Shown here: positions 34,230 through 43,472 of the stretch, in pieces
Layout: each line of letters begins with the position of its first letter
Position numbering within the stretch: the first letter of the stretch is position 1
From: Clostridioides difficile
Lineage (GTDB): Bacteria; Bacillota; Clostridia; Peptostreptococcales; Peptostreptococcaceae
NCBI GenBank assembly: GCA_024919175.1
Contig: CP103804.1
Location: 1,240,001-1,304,000, forward strand
Direction: 5' to 3'
DNA: 64,000 nt
Program-made: the position numbers and the translations under genes
Notes under the pieces: generated by a model
What the model was told of the DNA's origin: nothing
What the model saw: only the letters and a program-made list of their open reading frames with translations
Databases searched by the model: none

Positions 34230-34507
34230 GAAAATAGTAGTTTTATGTCACAAAAATAGACAGATAGGCACACTGATGCTTAAAAGTATGGTAATATATT
34301 ATTATAGCAGAGGTTATATTTAAGGGATTTTGAAAGGGGGCATTGACAATAAGCATTTTATCTGAAAGATAAATTGATATCATGTAAATAACTCTATCTT
34401 CAAAAATATAAATTAATAATATAATAGTTTGGGTATATAGAAGAAATAAGGTTTTTTTTAAAACTAGTAAAGTACATAGGTAATTATAATGAAGAAAGGA
34501 TTTAGTT
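34230..34507 (+). other. Gene-free region before the L,D-transpeptidase
   Basis: 278 bases. A TTGACA at 34343-34348 could be a -35 (AAGATA 17 bases on as a poor -10). A TTTATCT/AGATAAA hairpin lies at 34357-34373. Nothing else recognised. Confidence 0.4.
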
Positions 34508-35917
34508 ATGATTGAAGGAAAAGAGGCAAAACAAGAAAGTGGGCAAAAAAATCTAAAAGTTAAGATAGCTATAGTAGTAGGTGTTTTGATTGTAGCTTAT
34601 ATAGGGATGGCAATCTTTTTTAGAAATCATTTTTACTTTGGTACAACTATTAATGGTGTTAAAGCATCAGGAAAGACAGTTGAACAAGTAAATGATTTAT
34701 TAACATCAAGTACTAATTCTTATACTTTAAGTCTAGAGGAAAGAAACAATAAAAAAGAACAAATAAAGGCAAAAGATATAGACTTAAAGTTTACACCAGA
34801 TGATAAGGTTCAAAAAATAAAAGATAGCCAAAGTGCATTTGGATGGATTGGTGGAATATTTAAATCTAAAGAGTATAATAATATGGTAACTCTTTCATAT
34901 GATAAAGATTTACTAGAAAAAGGGTTTAATGCTTTATCTTGTTTTGAGAGTAAAAACGTTGTAGAGCCTAAGAGTGCATACCCTAAGTATGATAGTAGTA
35001 AAAATGCTTATGTTATAGTACCAGAGGTGCTTGGAAACAAAGTAAAAAAAGATGATTTTTATAAACTAGTACAAAAATCAATTAATTCTGGTGTTACGTC
35101 TGTTTCTTTAGAGGAGAGTAAAATATATGAAGCTCCGAACAATACAAAGGATTCAGAAAAGTTAAAAGAAGCTATTAAGACATTAGATAAATATATCGGT
35201 GTAGTTGTTACATATGATTTTAGTGACCGTAAGGAAACTTTAGATGGTTCTGAGATTAATAAGTGGCTAAAAGTAGACTCAGAAAAAAACTATGATATAA
35301 CTTTCGATAATGATGCGATGGTAGAGTATACAAGAGGATTAAGTAAAAAATATAGTACTTTTGGAGATTCAAGACCATTTAAAACTGCAACTGGCAAAGA
35401 TATTACTATTTCAGGTGGAATTTATGGATGGTTGATAGATAAAAAGAAAGAAGCTGAAGCTTTAGTTGATGTTGTAAAAGCTGGTAAAAATGTTACAAGA
35501 GAACCTATCTACATACAAAAAGCTGTATCTCGTAATAAAGATGATATTGGTAATACATATGTTGAGATTAGTCTTTCTGGCCAACACATGTGGTTCTTTA
35601 AAAATGGAGAAATGCTTGTATCAACAGATGTTGTAACAGGAGATTTAGGTAGAGGCTTTGCTACACCATCAGGTATATATCCTCTTAACTATAAGGCTAG
35701 AAATGTTTCTTTAACTGGTCAAGGTTATAGTTCACCTGTAAGTTATTGGCTTCCATTCAACGGAAATATAGGAATTCATGATGCTACTTGGAGAGGCTCT
35801 TTTGGTGGAGGTATATATAGGTCCTCAGGTTCACATGGATGTGTAAATACACCTTTTTCTAAGGCAAAGAAAATATATGAAAATATAGAACCAGGTACAC
35901 CAATTATTTTATACTAG
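34508..35917 (+). CDS. ldt: L,D-transpeptidase (YkuD domain), Ldt(Cd1)-like
   Basis: 469 residues. A membrane anchor at about 19-39, two PG-binding type-4 domains (about 45-160 and 200-320), then a YkuD catalytic domain with IGIHDATWRGSFGG and the active-site motif SHGCVN (Cys445). It makes 3-3 cross-links in peptidoglycan, which dominate in C. difficile and tolerate beta-lactams other than carbapenems. Gene order after the EAL protein fits Ldt(Cd1) (CD2963 in strain 630, from memory). SD AAAGGA; followed by a strong terminator. Confidence 0.93.
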   Translation: MIEGKEAKQESGQKNLKVKIAIVVGVLIVAYIGMAIFFRNHFYFGTTINGVKASGKTVEQVNDLLTSSTNSYTLSLEERNNKKEQIKAKDIDLKFTPDDKVQKIKDSQSAFGWIGGIFKSKEYNNMVTLSYDKDLLEKGFNALSCFESKNVVEPKSAYPKYDSSKNAYVIVPEVLGNKVKKDDFYKLVQKSINSGVTSVSLEESKIYEAPNNTKDSEKLKEAIKTLDKYIGVVVTYDFSDRKETLDGSEINKWLKVDSEKNYDITFDNDAMVEYTRGLSKKYSTFGDSRPFKTATGKDITISGGIYGWLIDKKKEAEALVDVVKAGKNVTREPIYIQKAVSRNKDDIGNTYVEISLSGQHMWFFKNGEMLVSTDVVTGDLGRGFATPSGIYPLNYKARNVSLTGQGYSSPVSYWLPFNGNIGIHDATWRGSFGGGIYRSSGSHGCVNTPFSKAKKIYENIEPGTPIILY

Positions 35918-35943
35918 TAAATGTACTGTTATAACGATTAAGT

Positions 35944-35980
35944 GAAGTCATCTTAGTTTTTTTAAGATGGCTTCTTTTTT
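35944..35980 (+). terminator. Terminator after the L,D-transpeptidase
   Basis: GAAGTCATCTTA (35944-35955) pairs with TAAGATGGCTTC (35963-35974), one G-T, then TTTTTT. Confidence 0.92.
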
Positions 35981-36014
35981 ATATAGTAAGATTAACTAAA
36001 AAGGAGAGCATACA

Positions 36015-36290
36015 ATGAATGAAAAGCTAATTAAAATTTTAGATGAAGCAAAGAAAGATTCAGCATTTAAGAAAGAGATTATGGAAACAAGAAAACAACG
36101 TGATGTTATGGATTCATTTTGCAAAGTAGTTACATCTAGAGGATATGATATAACAATAGGTGAACTTTTTTCTATAGGAGAAGAATATACATCAAATCTT
36201 TTAAAAAGTGTAAATGGAGGAGCTGCATATCCTATTGAAGATTGGAGTGATTGGTTCGAGGATTTTTTCATCATGTTGGCGAATATATAA
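36015..36290 (+). CDS. Nif11-like peptide with double-glycine and aromatic C-terminal tail
   Basis: 91 residues, strong SD AAGGAGAG. Residues 4-60 fit a Nif11-type leader: KILDEAKKDSAFKKEI, then FCKVVTSRGYDITIGEL. LLKSVNGG follows, with GG at 68-69, and a 22-residue acidic and aromatic tail containing DWSDWFEDFF. Nif11 leaders with a GG cleavage site are known precursors of ribosomally made, modified peptides. No modification enzyme, peptidase or exporter lies within the window, so this would be an orphan precursor. It starts 34 bases after the ldt terminator without a visible promoter. It could also be a non-secreted Nif11 relative. Confidence 0.65.
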   Translation: MNEKLIKILDEAKKDSAFKKEIMETRKQRDVMDSFCKVVTSRGYDITIGELFSIGEEYTSNLLKSVNGGAAYPIEDWSDWFEDFFIMLANI

Positions 36291-36926
36291 TATATAAACT
36301 AATTAGTGAGATTATTTATTTAAAGTTAAAAATAATTGAAAGATCAAAATATTAAAAAATAAGTGTAAATTTTATCAATCTTAAAAAAGGATTAACTTAT
36401 CTCTAATAAATTTAGAAAAAATTAAACTAAAATAAGCTGACAAAAATCGATATGAGCTAATGATTTATAAAAGTTAGATGAAAAAATATAAGATATTTCT
36501 AAAAATTCAAAAAAAACAATAAGTTTTATCATTTTAGTTGTTGAAAAAAAGATAAAAATAATTTATATGGAGTAAATAAAATTATACGTAAAAAAAAATT
36601 GAAATAAAAATTAAAAATGTCGATAAAACGTTAATTTCAAAACAAAATAACGCTATTGACAAACCATATTGCTTTAAATTATAATTATTGAAAATAATGA
36701 TATTTAAAAATCATACTCATGTCATAGTCTAAAAGTAAGTCAAAAAAGAATGTAAGTCTAAGCAAGTACTACTCTAAAATGTGTTTTACTAAAAAATAAA
36801 TGTTGAAAAAAATTAATTATTATATAAAAATGCTGTTTATACTTTAACAATGAGGTAGTAATCTAATTAGAATAAAAAACTCTAATTAGTTATATACATA
36901 GTAAAAAGGTAAGAGAGGTGATTTGG
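36291..36926 (+). other. Long gene-free region and V-ATPase leader
   Basis: 636 very AT-rich bases. No coding frame with a credible SD was found. It holds the promoter at 36656-36685, so transcripts would carry a leader of about 230 bases. Near the end CTAATTAGA (36863-36871) pairs with TCTAATTAG (36881-36889), 22 bases before the SD. No known riboswitch class was recognised. Confidence 0.55.
36656..36685 (+). promoter_or_regulatory. Sigma-A promoter for the V-ATPase operon
   Basis: TTGACA (36656-36661) and TATAAT (36680-36685), both full consensus, 18 bases apart. Confidence 0.78.
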
Positions 36927-37238
36927 ATGGCTTTTGAAATAATAAAAAGCATTGTTGAGGCAGAGCAGACAGCAGACAGTATTAAAGTAAAAGCTGTTAC
37001 TGATGCAGAGTCTATCAGAGCGGATGCTGTAAACAAGTGTGAAAGCATCTTGGCTGATGTAAAAAAGCAAGCAAAGCTTATGGAAGAAACTCTTGTTGAG
37101 AAGGCAGTCACCGACAGTAAAGCAGAGGTTGATAAAATCTTGGCAGATGCTAAAAGTGAATGTCTGAAAATTGAAAAAACTGCGACAGAAAGACGAAGTA
37201 AGGCAATCGAAGCGGTTATTGGAAAGGTAGTGAGATAA
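36927..37238 (+). CDS. ntpF: V-type ATPase subunit G/H (peripheral stalk)
   Basis: 103 residues from ATG 36927; GAGAGGTG lies six bases before it, and the in-frame GTG at 36918 is part of that SD. The protein is one long charged helix (IVEAEQTADSIKVKAVTDAE), the shape of peripheral-stalk subunits that pair with subunit E. First gene of the operon; ends one base before the subunit I gene. The symbol follows Enterococcus hirae usage. Confidence 0.85.
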   Translation: MAFEIIKSIVEAEQTADSIKVKAVTDAESIRADAVNKCESILADVKKQAKLMEETLVEKAVTDSKAEVDKILADAKSECLKIEKTATERRSKAIEAVIGKVVR

Positions 37239-37239
37239 T

Positions 37240-39165
37240 ATGGCAATAGTTAATATGAACAAGATATCTATTGTTGGCTTAGAAGCTCAAAAAAGCCAAA
37301 TTTTAAAGCTACTTATGAACCGTGGATTTGTTCAAATTGATGATAGTGCCTTTCTTACTGAAATGGATGAGTTAAAAAATCATCTTACAAAAGATGGTGA
37401 GGAGTCAGAGGTTATAATGCTAGAGCAGAAGATGGCACATGTAAATCAAGCGATTGACATTGTTTCTTCACTAGTGAAACAAAAGAAAGCTATGTTTGCA
37501 CCAAAAAGAGAATTTAACAAAATTGACAGTGAAAAAGAAGAGGAAATTTATGCTGAAGTTTTGGAGTTAAATACTCTAAATAAAGAGATAGGTACAATAA
37601 GGAGTAACATAAATTTATTAAATAACAATAAAAGTATGTTAGAGCCGTGGGTAAACTTTGATGTTCCTTTTGAAAAGATGGAAACTAAGTATACAAAAAC
37701 TATTCTAGGAACTATACCCACAAATGCAAATATTGATGCTTTAAGAGTTAGACTAGAGGATGAAGTGCCAGAAAGTGTTCTTGGAATTATTGACTCTGAC
37801 AAGTTAATGAACTATGTTTATTTAATTACTTTAAAAGAAACTTTTGATAATGCTACAGAAGTTCTTAAAGAATTTAATTTTTCAATAGTTACATTACCAA
37901 GTGAGGAAGGGACACCATCACAAGCTATCAAGAAATACAATGAAATGATAATTAGACAGGAAAACGTTTCTAAAAATAAGGCAGAAGAAATCAAAAATCA
38001 TGGAAATAATATACACATGCTTGAAAATCTATATGATTTTTACACTATAGAAAGAGACCAGAAAAAGATTATAGAGAGACTTGTAAAAACAAAAACAACA
38101 TTCTGTCTTAATGGTTGGTTACCAAGTAAAAGTGCCAGTGATCTAATTAGTGAAATCACAGAAAAGTTTGATTGTTGTGTTCAAACAGAGGAAGGAAATA
38201 AAGAAGAAGGTTTCCCAATTCTACTTGAAAACAATAAACTTGTAACACCTTTTGAAAGTGTAACAAACATGTACAGTTGTCCAAGCACAAAAGATATTGA
38301 CCCAAATACAATTATGACTTTCTTTTATGTTGTATTCTTTGGAATGATGCTAAGTGATGCTGCATATGGTATAATAATTGCCCTAGCTTGTGGATTTATT
38401 GTATACAAATCAAAGATGAAGAAGGGTGAAGGAAATTTAATTAAACTTATTGGTATTTGTGGAGTTTCAACTACTATATGGGGTCTTATATTCGGGGGTA
38501 TTTTGGGGGATTTAATTCCTATAAAAGCCTTAATTAATCCTTTAGAGGATGTTATGGTACTTATGGGGATGTCATTACTGTTCGGTATTATCCATATATA
38601 TGTAGGTTTAGGAATTAAAGCATATACACTAATAAGAGATGGAAAGGTCATAGATGCAATTTGTGACGTAGGATTTTGGTATTTATGTATAACAGGGGTA
38701 TGTCTACTTATAATACCTTTTGTTGCAGGAGATATAGGTGTATTTTCTGAAGTAGGAAAATATTTAGCAATTATAGGTGCTATAGGTCTTGTTCTTACTC
38801 AAGGGAGAAGCTTTAAAGGAGTACCTGTTAGGCTTTTCAAAGGATTTTCAAGTCTTTATGGTATAACAAGTTATTTTGCTGATATATTATCTTATACAAG
38901 GATTATGGCACTTTGTCTAACAACAGGAGTTATAGGGCAGGTTATAAATCTTTTAGGGGCTATAGCTGGTCCAATATTTGCAGTTGTAATTGGTGTTGTA
39001 GGACACACAATAAACCTTCTTATAAATGCACTAGGTGCATATGTTCATACAAGTAGGTTACAGTATGTAGAATTTTTCAATAAGTTTTATGAAGGCGGAG
39101 GAGTTCCTTTTGTTCCGTTTAAGTATAAAACAAAATATACAAGCATTAATAAAAAGGAGATGTAA
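37240..39165 (+). CDS. ntpI: V-type ATPase subunit I (membrane stator, a-subunit)
   Basis: 641 residues. The N-terminal ~330 residues are soluble and partly coiled-coil; the C-terminal half has about seven or eight membrane helices, beginning FFYVVFFGMMLSDAAYG and including SYTRIMALCLTTGVIGQV with the essential Arg of the ion channel. Complete length. The subunit K gene follows two bases later. Confidence 0.92.
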   Translation: MAIVNMNKISIVGLEAQKSQILKLLMNRGFVQIDDSAFLTEMDELKNHLTKDGEESEVIMLEQKMAHVNQAIDIVSSLVKQKKAMFAPKREFNKIDSEKEEEIYAEVLELNTLNKEIGTIRSNINLLNNNKSMLEPWVNFDVPFEKMETKYTKTILGTIPTNANIDALRVRLEDEVPESVLGIIDSDKLMNYVYLITLKETFDNATEVLKEFNFSIVTLPSEEGTPSQAIKKYNEMIIRQENVSKNKAEEIKNHGNNIHMLENLYDFYTIERDQKKIIERLVKTKTTFCLNGWLPSKSASDLISEITEKFDCCVQTEEGNKEEGFPILLENNKLVTPFESVTNMYSCPSTKDIDPNTIMTFFYVVFFGMMLSDAAYGIIIALACGFIVYKSKMKKGEGNLIKLIGICGVSTTIWGLIFGGILGDLIPIKALINPLEDVMVLMGMSLLFGIIHIYVGLGIKAYTLIRDGKVIDAICDVGFWYLCITGVCLLIIPFVAGDIGVFSEVGKYLAIIGAIGLVLTQGRSFKGVPVRLFKGFSSLYGITSYFADILSYTRIMALCLTTGVIGQVINLLGAIAGPIFAVVIGVVGHTINLLINALGAYVHTSRLQYVEFFNKFYEGGGVPFVPFKYKTKYTSINKKEM

Positions 39166-39167
39166 AT

Positions 39168-39659
39168 ATGGAATTTTTAAACGCGTTAGGAAATGGTCAA
39201 TTTTTGGCAATATCAGGAGCTGCTATAGCAGCATTATTTGCAGGTATGGGTTCTGCTAAAGGTACTTCAATAGCAGGGCAAGCCGCAGCAGGTGTTGTAA
39301 CAGAAGACCCTAGTAAATTTGGTCAACTTCTAGTTTTACAACTTCTTCCTGGTACACAAGGTCTATATGGATTTATCATAGCTTTCCTTATTTTATCAAA
39401 AGCAGGAATTATTGGTGGAGATGCGATACCAACATCAGCTCAAGGTTTACAACTTCTTATGGCAGGACTTCCAATTGGTCTAGTTGGTTTAGTATCAGGT
39501 ATTGCACAAGGTAAGGCAGCAGCAGCAGGGGTTGGAATAGTTGCTAAAAGACCTGAAGAACTTGGTAAAGCTATAACATTTGCAGCAATAGTTGAAACAT
39601 ATGCTCTTTTAGGACTACTTGTTTCTTTCTTAGCTTATAATGGAATTGCAGTTGGTTAA
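39168..39659 (+). CDS. ntpK: V-type ATPase subunit K (rotor ring), Na+-binding type
   Basis: 163 residues, four membrane helices, i.e. the duplicated 16-kDa form. Residues that bind Na+ in E. hirae NtpK are conserved: L60, T63 and Q64 in LQLLPGTQGLYGF, Q114 in GIAQGKAAAAG and E143 in IVETYALLG. The first hairpin lacks an acidic ion site, so there is one carboxylate per four helices, as expected for a pump. Preceded by AAAAGGAG. Confidence 0.94.
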   Translation: MEFLNALGNGQFLAISGAAIAALFAGMGSAKGTSIAGQAAAGVVTEDPSKFGQLLVLQLLPGTQGLYGFIIAFLILSKAGIIGGDAIPTSAQGLQLLMAGLPIGLVGLVSGIAQGKAAAAGVGIVAKRPEELGKAITFAAIVETYALLGLLVSFLAYNGIAVG

Positions 39660-39710
39660 TTATAGAATATAATTCATAAGTAAAAAAAATGAAAAGGAGG
39701 AAGCACTCCT

Positions 39711-40274
39711 ATGGGTAATGAACAAAAAATGATTGACAGAATTATAGCTGATGCCAAGCAAGAGGCGCAAGAAATATTGGATAAAGCTAAAAGTGAAGCA
39801 GATTTAAAGATAAGTTCAGCTAATGAAAAAGCTGAAAAGGAAATGGCTTCCTATACAAAGCTTGCAGAGGCAGAAGCAGAAAAAGCAGCTTCTAAGGAAA
39901 TATCAGGAGCTTATATGGAGGCGAAGAAACAAATATTATCAAAGAAACAACAGATTTTAGAAGAAGTAATTTTAGAAGCTAAAAATAAACTTCTAAATCT
40001 TAAAGATAGTGAATATGAAAAAATTATATTGAATATGATTGAAAAAGCGAATTGTACAGATGGTTCTGAGATAGTGTTATCTAAAAAAGATAGAAAAACA
40101 TTAAAAGATGTATTATCTAAAAAAGACATTAAAGTGTCTGATGAAACTAGAGATATTACTGGAGGTTTCATAGTTAGAAAAGGTGATATTGAGTACAATT
40201 ATTCGTTTGAAGCTATAATTGCAGTAGAGCATGAAGATATTGAGCAAATTGCAGCAGAAATTTTGTTTAATTAA
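39711..40274 (+). CDS. ntpE: V-type ATPase subunit E (peripheral stalk)
   Basis: 187 residues. Long N-terminal helix rich in Ala, Glu and Lys (IIADAKQEAQEILDKAKSEA), then a globular end with DITGGFIVRKGDIEYNYSFE, typical of subunit E. AAAAGGAGGAAG precedes ATG. Forms the stator stalk with subunit G/H. Confidence 0.9.
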   Translation: MGNEQKMIDRIIADAKQEAQEILDKAKSEADLKISSANEKAEKEMASYTKLAEAEAEKAASKEISGAYMEAKKQILSKKQQILEEVILEAKNKLLNLKDSEYEKIILNMIEKANCTDGSEIVLSKKDRKTLKDVLSKKDIKVSDETRDITGGFIVRKGDIEYNYSFEAIIAVEHEDIEQIAAEILFN

Positions 40275-40290
40275 GAAGGGGGGTTAAAAG

Positions 40291-41268
40291 ATGGCAGAAG
40301 AAAAAACTTATCCCTATGCCGTGGCACGAGTAAGAGTGCTTGAAAAACAGCTTCTTAACAGACAAATGTTTATTCAAATGGCAGAAGCTAAAAGCCCTGA
40401 AGACTCTTTAAGAATTATAGCAGAAGCGGGTTATACGGATTCGTCAAATAATAATGTTCACAATTTTGAGAATGTTTTGACTCAAGAATTATCTAAAACA
40501 TATGAAATTCTTAAAGGTCTAGCCCCTGAAGAAAAATTTGTTGATGTATTCCTTTATAAAAATGATTATCATAACTTAAAAGTTTTGATTAAAGAAGAAA
40601 TTTCTGGTGTAGATGGTGAAAAGTACTTAATTGATGGGGGTACAATTCCACTTGCTAAGCTTAAAGAATCTTTAGCAAATCGTAGTTTTAGTGATTTACC
40701 TAAGATAATGGCAGGAGCAATAACAGATGCATTTGATATTTATAGTAAAACACAAAATGGCCAAATGGTTGATATTGTTTTGGATAAAGCAACTTTTTCA
40801 AGTATGAAAGAGACAGCTACAGAAAGTCAAAACAAATTTGTAATAGATTATGTTATGAAAGTTTGTGATTTAACAAATCTAAAGAGTTTTATAAGAGTTA
40901 AAAATATGAAGAAAGATTTTGATATGTTTATGAATGTGTTTGTTTCAGGTGGCTCACTTGATAAAGAAAAATTCTTAGAAGCTTTTTCTTCAGACACTCC
41001 AGCATCATGTTTTAAATCTACTTCTTACTCTGATGTCTGTAAAAATGGTATGGATAGTGGATTTACTGTCTTTGAAAAACTTTGTGATGATTATCTTATG
41101 GAATATGTTAGAGATGCAAAATTTAAACCTCTTACACTAGAACCGCTAATTGCATATTTATATGCTAAAGAATCAGAAATAAAGACAATTAGAATTATTA
41201 TGACTAGTAAGCTTAATAATATAGACGCAGATACTATAAAAGAAAGGCTAAGGGATGCTTATGTATAA
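40291..41268 (+). CDS. ntpC: V-type ATPase subunit C (d-type, central-stalk adaptor)
   Basis: 325 residues. The start YPYAVARVRVLEKQLL and the final YLYAKESEIKTIRIIMTSKLN segment are hallmarks of archaeal/bacterial subunit C, the funnel that couples the central shaft to the K ring. Overlaps the subunit F gene by 8 bases. Confidence 0.92.
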   Translation: MAEEKTYPYAVARVRVLEKQLLNRQMFIQMAEAKSPEDSLRIIAEAGYTDSSNNNVHNFENVLTQELSKTYEILKGLAPEEKFVDVFLYKNDYHNLKVLIKEEISGVDGEKYLIDGGTIPLAKLKESLANRSFSDLPKIMAGAITDAFDIYSKTQNGQMVDIVLDKATFSSMKETATESQNKFVIDYVMKVCDLTNLKSFIRVKNMKKDFDMFMNVFVSGGSLDKEKFLEAFSSDTPASCFKSTSYSDVCKNGMDSGFTVFEKLCDDYLMEYVRDAKFKPLTLEPLIAYLYAKESEIKTIRIIMTSKLNNIDADTIKERLRDAYV

Positions 41269-41578
41269 AGTAGGAGTAGTTGGAGATAAAGATAGCATCA
41301 TGGGATTTTTAGCTCTTGGAATAGATATCTTCCCAGCCTATGATAGTGACGAAATAAAAAAAAGTATACATAAGTTGGTTGAAGATGAATATGCGATAAT
41401 TTATATTACAGAACAGGCGTCATTGCTTGCAAAAGAATCAATAGCAAAATACAAAGACTATCAACTTCCTGCTATTATAGTTATTCCAGGTATTGGAGGA
41501 AGTATGGGATTAGGTATGAATGAAGTAAGAGAATCTAGTAAACGTGCTATAGGTGCAGATATATTATTTAAAGAATAG
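41261..41578 (+). CDS. ntpG: V-type ATPase subunit F
   Basis: 105 residues from ATG 41261; AAGGGA lies at the right distance, while the ATG at 41255 overlaps it. Small alpha/beta protein: VGVVGDKDSIMGFLALGID, YAIIYITEQ and the IPGIGGS loop identify subunit F, which binds the central shaft D. ntpG in E. hirae usage. Followed by a 115-base gap before the A gene, the largest in the operon. Confidence 0.92.
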   Translation: MYKVGVVGDKDSIMGFLALGIDIFPAYDSDEIKKSIHKLVEDEYAIIYITEQASLLAKESIAKYKDYQLPAIIVIPGIGGSMGLGMNEVRESSKRAIGADILFKE

Positions 41579-41661
41579 ATGCAAATTGAATAAGAGACAA
41601 TCTCAAATTTTGTTAATGCTAAAAAATGTATTGATAAAATATAGGAGGGAATATTTAAATT

Positions 41662-41697
41662 TTGATAAAGTATATGATTGCAGGTGAGAGAATATGA
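41662..41697 (+). CDS. Possible 11-codon ORF coupled to the subunit A start
   Basis: AGGAGGGA (41643-41650) is a strong SD followed by TTG at 41662 and eleven codons (MIKYMIAGERI) whose TGA overlaps the ATG of subunit A (ATGA). Start codon and spacing are suboptimal. It may only help translational coupling. Confidence 0.25.
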   Translation: MIKYMIAGERI

Positions 41698-43472
41698 AAA
41701 CAGGCACAATTGTAAAGGTGTCAGGACCGCTTGTCGTAGCGGAGGGCATGAGAGATGCGAATATGTTTGACGTCGTAAGAGTTTCTGATAAACATCTTAT
41801 AGGCGAGATTATAGAAATGCATGGAGATAAGGCCTCTATACAGGTTTATGAGGAAACTTCTGGTCTAGGACCAGGAGAAGAAGTGGTTTCTCTTGGAATG
41901 CCTATGAGTGTTGAGCTTGGGCCAGGTCTTATTTCAACTATTTATGATGGTATTCAACGTCCACTTGAAAAAATGTATGATATTTCAGGTACTAATATAA
42001 CTAAAGGTGTTGAAGTATCTTCACTTGATAGAACAATTAAATGGGAATTCAAACCTAAAAAATCTGCTGGTGATAAAGTCGTAGCAGGGGATATAATTGG
42101 GGGAGTTCAAGAAACAGCTGTAGTAGAATGTAAGATTATGGTTCCTTATGGAGTAAAGGGTACTATAAAAGAAATATATTCTGGAGAATTTACTGTTGAA
42201 GATACAGTTTGTGTTATTACAGATGAAAAAGGTAATGATATAGCTGTAACTATGATGCAAAAATGGCCAGTTAGAAAAGAAAGACCATATGGGGAAAAGA
42301 AAACACCAGATTCACTTCTTGTTACAGGTCAAAGAGTTATAGATACATTTTTCCCAATTACAAAAGGTGGGGTAGCAGCTATACCAGGGCCTTTTGGAAG
42401 TGGAAAAACTGTTACACAACATCAGCTTGCTAAATGGGCAGATGCAGATATAGTTGTATATATAGGATGTGGAGAACGTGGAAATGAAATGACAGATGTT
42501 CTTCTTGAATTCCCTGAACTAAAAGACCCAAGAACAGGCGAGTCACTTATGCAAAGAACAGTACTTATAGCCAATACATCGGATATGCCAGTTGCTGCAC
42601 GTGAGGCTTCTATATACACTGGTATTACAATAGCTGAATATTTTAGAGATATGGGATATAGTGTTGCACTTATGGCAGATTCTACATCAAGATGGGCAGA
42701 GGCTCTTAGAGAGATGAGTGGACGTTTGGAAGAGATGCCAGGTGAAGAAGGTTATCCAGCGTATTTAGGTTCACGTCTTGCTCAATTCTATGAGAGAGCA
42801 GGAAAAGTAAAATGTCTAGGTATGGATGACAGACAAGGAACTCTTACAGCAATTGGTGCTGTTTCTCCTCCTGGTGGTGATACATCAGAACCTGTCAGCC
42901 AAGCAACGCTCCGTATAGTAAAAGTATTCTGGGGACTTGATGCTTCATTAGCATACAAACGTCACTTCCCAGCAATTAACTGGTTAACAAGTTATTCGCT
43001 TTATCAGGAGAAAGTTGATGTATGGGCAGATAAAAATGTAAATGATAATTTCTCAGCTCAAAGAGCTCAAGCTATGAAACTTTTGCAAGTTGAATCTGAG
43101 CTTCAAGAGATAGTTCAATTGGTTGGTGTTGACTCACTTTCAGATGGAGATAGATTGATATTAGAAGTTACTCGTTCTATAAGAGAGGACTTCCTTCATC
43201 AAAACTCTTTCCATGAAGTTGATACTTATACATCACTTCACAAACAGTATAGAATGATGGGACTTATTCTAAAATTCTATAAGTCAGCACAAGATGCTAT
43301 TAAGCAAAATGTTACTATAAATGATATTATCAAGCTTTCAGTTCTTGAAAAGATTGGTCGTGCTAAGTATGTAGAAGAAGATAAACTAGATGCTGCTTAC
43401 GATGCAATTGAAGATGAAATAGACAACGAGCTTGCTGACCTTATTAAAAAGAGGGGAGCTGAAGAACTATGA
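41694..43472 (+). CDS. ntpA: V-type ATPase catalytic subunit A
   Basis: 592 residues. Walker A is GPFGSGKT; the non-homologous insert (about 110-200) typical of V-type A subunits is present; the catalytic Glu lies in GCGERGNEMTDVL and SRWAEALREMSGRLEEMPGEEGYP (in parts) is diagnostic. SD GGTGAG. Catalytic site of the rotary enzyme, three per complex. Confidence 0.96.
   Translation: MKTGTIVKVSGPLVVAEGMRDANMFDVVRVSDKHLIGEIIEMHGDKASIQVYEETSGLGPGEEVVSLGMPMSVELGPGLISTIYDGIQRPLEKMYDISGTNITKGVEVSSLDRTIKWEFKPKKSAGDKVVAGDIIGGVQETAVVECKIMVPYGVKGTIKEIYSGEFTVEDTVCVITDEKGNDIAVTMMQKWPVRKERPYGEKKTPDSLLVTGQRVIDTFFPITKGGVAAIPGPFGSGKTVTQHQLAKWADADIVVYIGCGERGNEMTDVLLEFPELKDPRTGESLMQRTVLIANTSDMPVAAREASIYTGITIAEYFRDMGYSVALMADSTSRWAEALREMSGRLEEMPGEEGYPAYLGSRLAQFYERAGKVKCLGMDDRQGTLTAIGAVSPPGGDTSEPVSQATLRIVKVFWGLDASLAYKRHFPAINWLTSYSLYQEKVDVWADKNVNDNFSAQRAQAMKLLQVESELQEIVQLVGVDSLSDGDRLILEVTRSIREDFLHQNSFHEVDTYTSLHKQYRMMGLILKFYKSAQDAIKQNVTINDIIKLSVLEKIGRAKYVEEDKLDAAYDAIEDEIDNELADLIKKRGAEEL

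Noticed and set aside
34330..34375. AAAGGGGG followed by a TTG-started nine-codon frame before the L,D-transpeptidase, with a small hairpin
   Set aside because: The TTG is part of TTGACA, more likely a -35 element; the frame is tiny and has no recognisable peptide motif.
35996..36274. 92-codon minus-strand frame opposite the Nif11-like gene
   Set aside because: The + frame has a strong SD and a recognisable leader pattern; the minus frame has neither.
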